A DNA stretch of 35,992 bases from JAXDAY01 sp034679345 (GTDB taxonomy: Bacteria > Eisenbacteria > RBG-16-71-46 > CAIMUX01 > VGJL01). The first letter of the stretch is position 1. The number at the start of each line of letters is the position of its first letter. Shown here piece by piece: positions 34,621 through 35,992 of the stretch. The notes beneath the pieces were generated by a model. It worked only from the letters and a program-made list of their open reading frames with translations, searched no databases and was not told the origin of the DNA. The stretch is taken from positions 1-35,992 of the forward strand of contig JAXDAY010000002.1 in the NCBI GenBank assembly GCA_034679345.1. The letters are read 5' to 3'. The position numbers and the translations under genes are program-made.

Positions 34621-34913
34621 ACGCAGTCGGCCGCATGGCCGATTCTCCTCGCGATGCATGCAGGGAACGTACCATCCAAAGCGCCGATTTCGGCCTATTC
34701 CATTGCAACGACTTGCGACGATTCAGGTTGATCGTTGCGCATTCTCGGGGCTCGTCCTCGGGTCAGAGTCCCCACGTGCGGGGAGTTTCCCCCTGGTTGT
34801 GGCGCGGAGATTGGAGGAGATTGCTCTTCGGCCGAACATGAGCCTCGCGCGATGAGTACGAAACAGCCCGCTCCCCCCACCCATTTGGCACCCTTGTGGC
34901 CCGATCCCCCGCC

Positions 34914-35992
34914 ATGGACCCGAACCGACCAGCCCTCGACGCAGACGAAACCAGCTTCCGGCCGCCCCATTGCCCCAATCTCGACTGCCCCTTCTACACC
35001 CCCTCGCCCGCCTGGTGGCCTCCTCGCGACGGCTTCTACCTCCGCCCCAGCGATCGGAAACGCTTCCAGCGATTCCGCTGCACCACCTGCCACCGCCGCT
35101 TCTCCACCCGCACCTTCCGCGGCGACTACTGGCTGCGACGCAGGGATCTGCTCGTCGCCGTCGCCCATCACTGCACCGAGGGACCCGGCCTGCGTCAGTC
35201 GGCTCGCCTGCTCGGCTTATCCCACTCCACCGTCCAGCGCCTGCTGAGCCGCGCGGCGCGACTCTGCCTGCTCACCATGCGCGAGATCCTTGACGGCGCA
35301 CGGATCCCGGAAGCCCTCGTCGTCGATGGCTTCGAAAGCTTCGAGCACTCCCAGTACTTCCCCTTCCACGTCAACTTCGCCGTCACATCCGAAAGCTGGC
35401 TCATCCTTCAATTCACCGACAGCCCCCTGCGCCGCAAGGGCGCGATGACCGCCGCACAGAAGCTTCGCCGCAGCGAGCTGGAAGCCTCTCTCGGCCGTCC
35501 CGATCCCAAGGCGGTCGAAAACGGCATCCTGGAGCTGCTGCGCCCTCTCGCCTCGCCGGGGCGCAGCATCCGACTTCTCACCGACGATCACCGCGCCTAC
35601 CCGCGCGCCATCCTGAGGCTCTGCCGCGAAGTCGACGACCTCTCGATCCGTCAGGAGATCACCTCATCCACCGTCCGTCGTTCGACGGCCAACCCCCTGT
35701 TCCCGGCGAATCTGACCGACTTGCTGCTGCGTCACGGCCAGGCGGGCCACCGCAGGGAGACCATCGCATTCGCCAAGCGCCGGCAGGCAGCGCTCGAGCG
35801 GGTCGCGATCTTCGCGATCTGGCGCAACTTCATCAAGAGCCAGCGGGAGAAGAAGCCCGGTCCGACGGCGGCCATGCGCGCGGGTCTGCTGGATCGGCCG
35901 CTGGACTGGCCGGAGCTGCTCGAGCGACGGAGGTTTCCACGCAGCCATCTCCTGCCCGGGCCGTGGTGGTCGTACTACTGGCGGCAGATACG
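34914..35992 (+). CDS. IS1-like transposase, partial (runs off the window)
   Basis: An open frame of 359 codons with no stop to the window edge. Start ATG at 34914, no clear SD. An N-terminal four-Cys zinc motif (C20, C25, C56, C59) resembles the IS1/IS1595-type DNA-binding domain, followed by a helix-turn-helix (about 92-113, GLRQSARLLGLSHSTVQRLL). A DDE-type core is suggested by D138 in LVVDGFESFE and a second Asp in LLTDDHRAY, then RRETIAFAKRRQAALERVAIFAIWRNF, a conserved stretch of related transposases. The 3' end and the right terminal repeat are outside the window, so activity cannot be judged. Confidence 0.72.
   Translation, partial: MDPNRPALDADETSFRPPHCPNLDCPFYTPSPAWWPPRDGFYLRPSDRKRFQRFRCTTCHRRFSTRTFRGDYWLRRRDLLVAVAHHCTEGPGLRQSARLLGLSHSTVQRLLSRAARLCLLTMREILDGARIPEALVVDGFESFEHSQYFPFHVNFAVTSESWLILQFTDSPLRRKGAMTAAQKLRRSELEASLGRPDPKAVENGILELLRPLASPGRSIRLLTDDHRAYPRAILRLCREVDDLSIRQEITSSTVRRSTANPLFPANLTDLLLRHGQAGHRRETIAFAKRRQAALERVAIFAIWRNFIKSQREKKPGPTAAMRAGLLDRPLDWPELLERRRFPRSHLLPGPWWSYYWRQI

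Larger units (their letters stand above)
34303..34913. other. Non-coding region between the PorV-like and transposase-like genes
   Basis: A stretch of about 610 bp with no credible gene: every reading frame here is short and without family resemblance. It holds a sigma-70-like promoter, three 14-bp direct repeats and a 14-bp inverted repeat (separate entries). Its right part (from about 34620) is less GC-rich and precedes the plus-strand transposase-like gene, so it may include the left end of an insertion sequence. I cannot locate an exact end or target-site duplication. Confidence 0.6.

Noticed and set aside
34770..34792. Overlapping CCCC/GGGG and GGGG/CCCC small hairpins
   Set aside because: Four-base stems of C and G are common in GC-rich DNA.
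34886..34900. TGGCAC-N5-TGGC on the plus strand, a 9 of 10 match to a sigma-54 promoter
   Set aside because: It would start transcription only about 2 nt before the transposase-like ATG, and about two such matches are expected by chance in a window this size.

Overview
This is a GC-rich, gene-dense window from a Gram-negative (diderm) bacterium. It carries type IV pilus genes, outer-membrane barrel proteins, a PorV-like protein, and a large M6-type protease ending in a C-terminal domain that resembles a type IX secretion (T9SS) sorting domain. These point to the Fibrobacteres-Chlorobi-Bacteroidetes (FCB) side of the tree, for example a candidate phylum such as Eisenbacteria or a relative. That placement is inference from gene content; there is no rRNA gene here to settle it. 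Nearly all genes are on the minus strand. Only ligA and a partial transposase-like gene at the right edge are on the plus strand. Start codons are often GTG or TTG, supported by strong Shine-Dalgarno (SD) sequences.

Region 1 (13-12124, minus) is a type IV pilus and competence cluster. In transcription order it encodes a TPR protein, a signal-peptide outer-membrane barrel protein with no obvious start codon, a ComEA-like DNA-binding protein, PilB, PilT, PilC, the PilS kinase, the PilR sigma-54 activator, and the major pilin PilA. A near-consensus sigma-54 promoter lies before pilA, and a weaker one lies before pilB inside the 3' tail of comEA. A 16-bp motif recurs upstream of pilA (two copies), pilB and the TPR gene, and may be the PilR enhancer.

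Region 2 (12248-18488, minus) runs GT2 glycosyltransferase, DUF2304 membrane protein, DinG/XPD-type iron-sulfur helicase, hutU, hutI. The first three are joined by 4-nt stop/start overlaps. hutU and hutI give the two middle steps of histidine degradation; the first and last steps must lie elsewhere.

Region 3 (18572-20593, plus) is ligA. Its stop codon interlocks with the stop of the convergent gene on a shared CTAG.

Region 4 (20590-34302, minus) is a tightly packed run of eight envelope genes: PorV-like protein, M6-family protease with a C-terminal sorting-type domain, two paralogous small DUF5683-like proteins, a beta-propeller, a giant barrel-type protein of about 1133 residues, an Omp85/BamA-like protein and a parvulin-type lipoprotein chaperone. 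Almost every product has a signal peptide. This is the best candidate for an undescribed system: a surface-protein export or assembly module. A sigma-70-like promoter lies just before the first gene.

Region 5 (34303-35992) is a roughly 600-bp non-coding stretch with short repeats, followed by a plus-strand IS1-like transposase gene that runs off the window.
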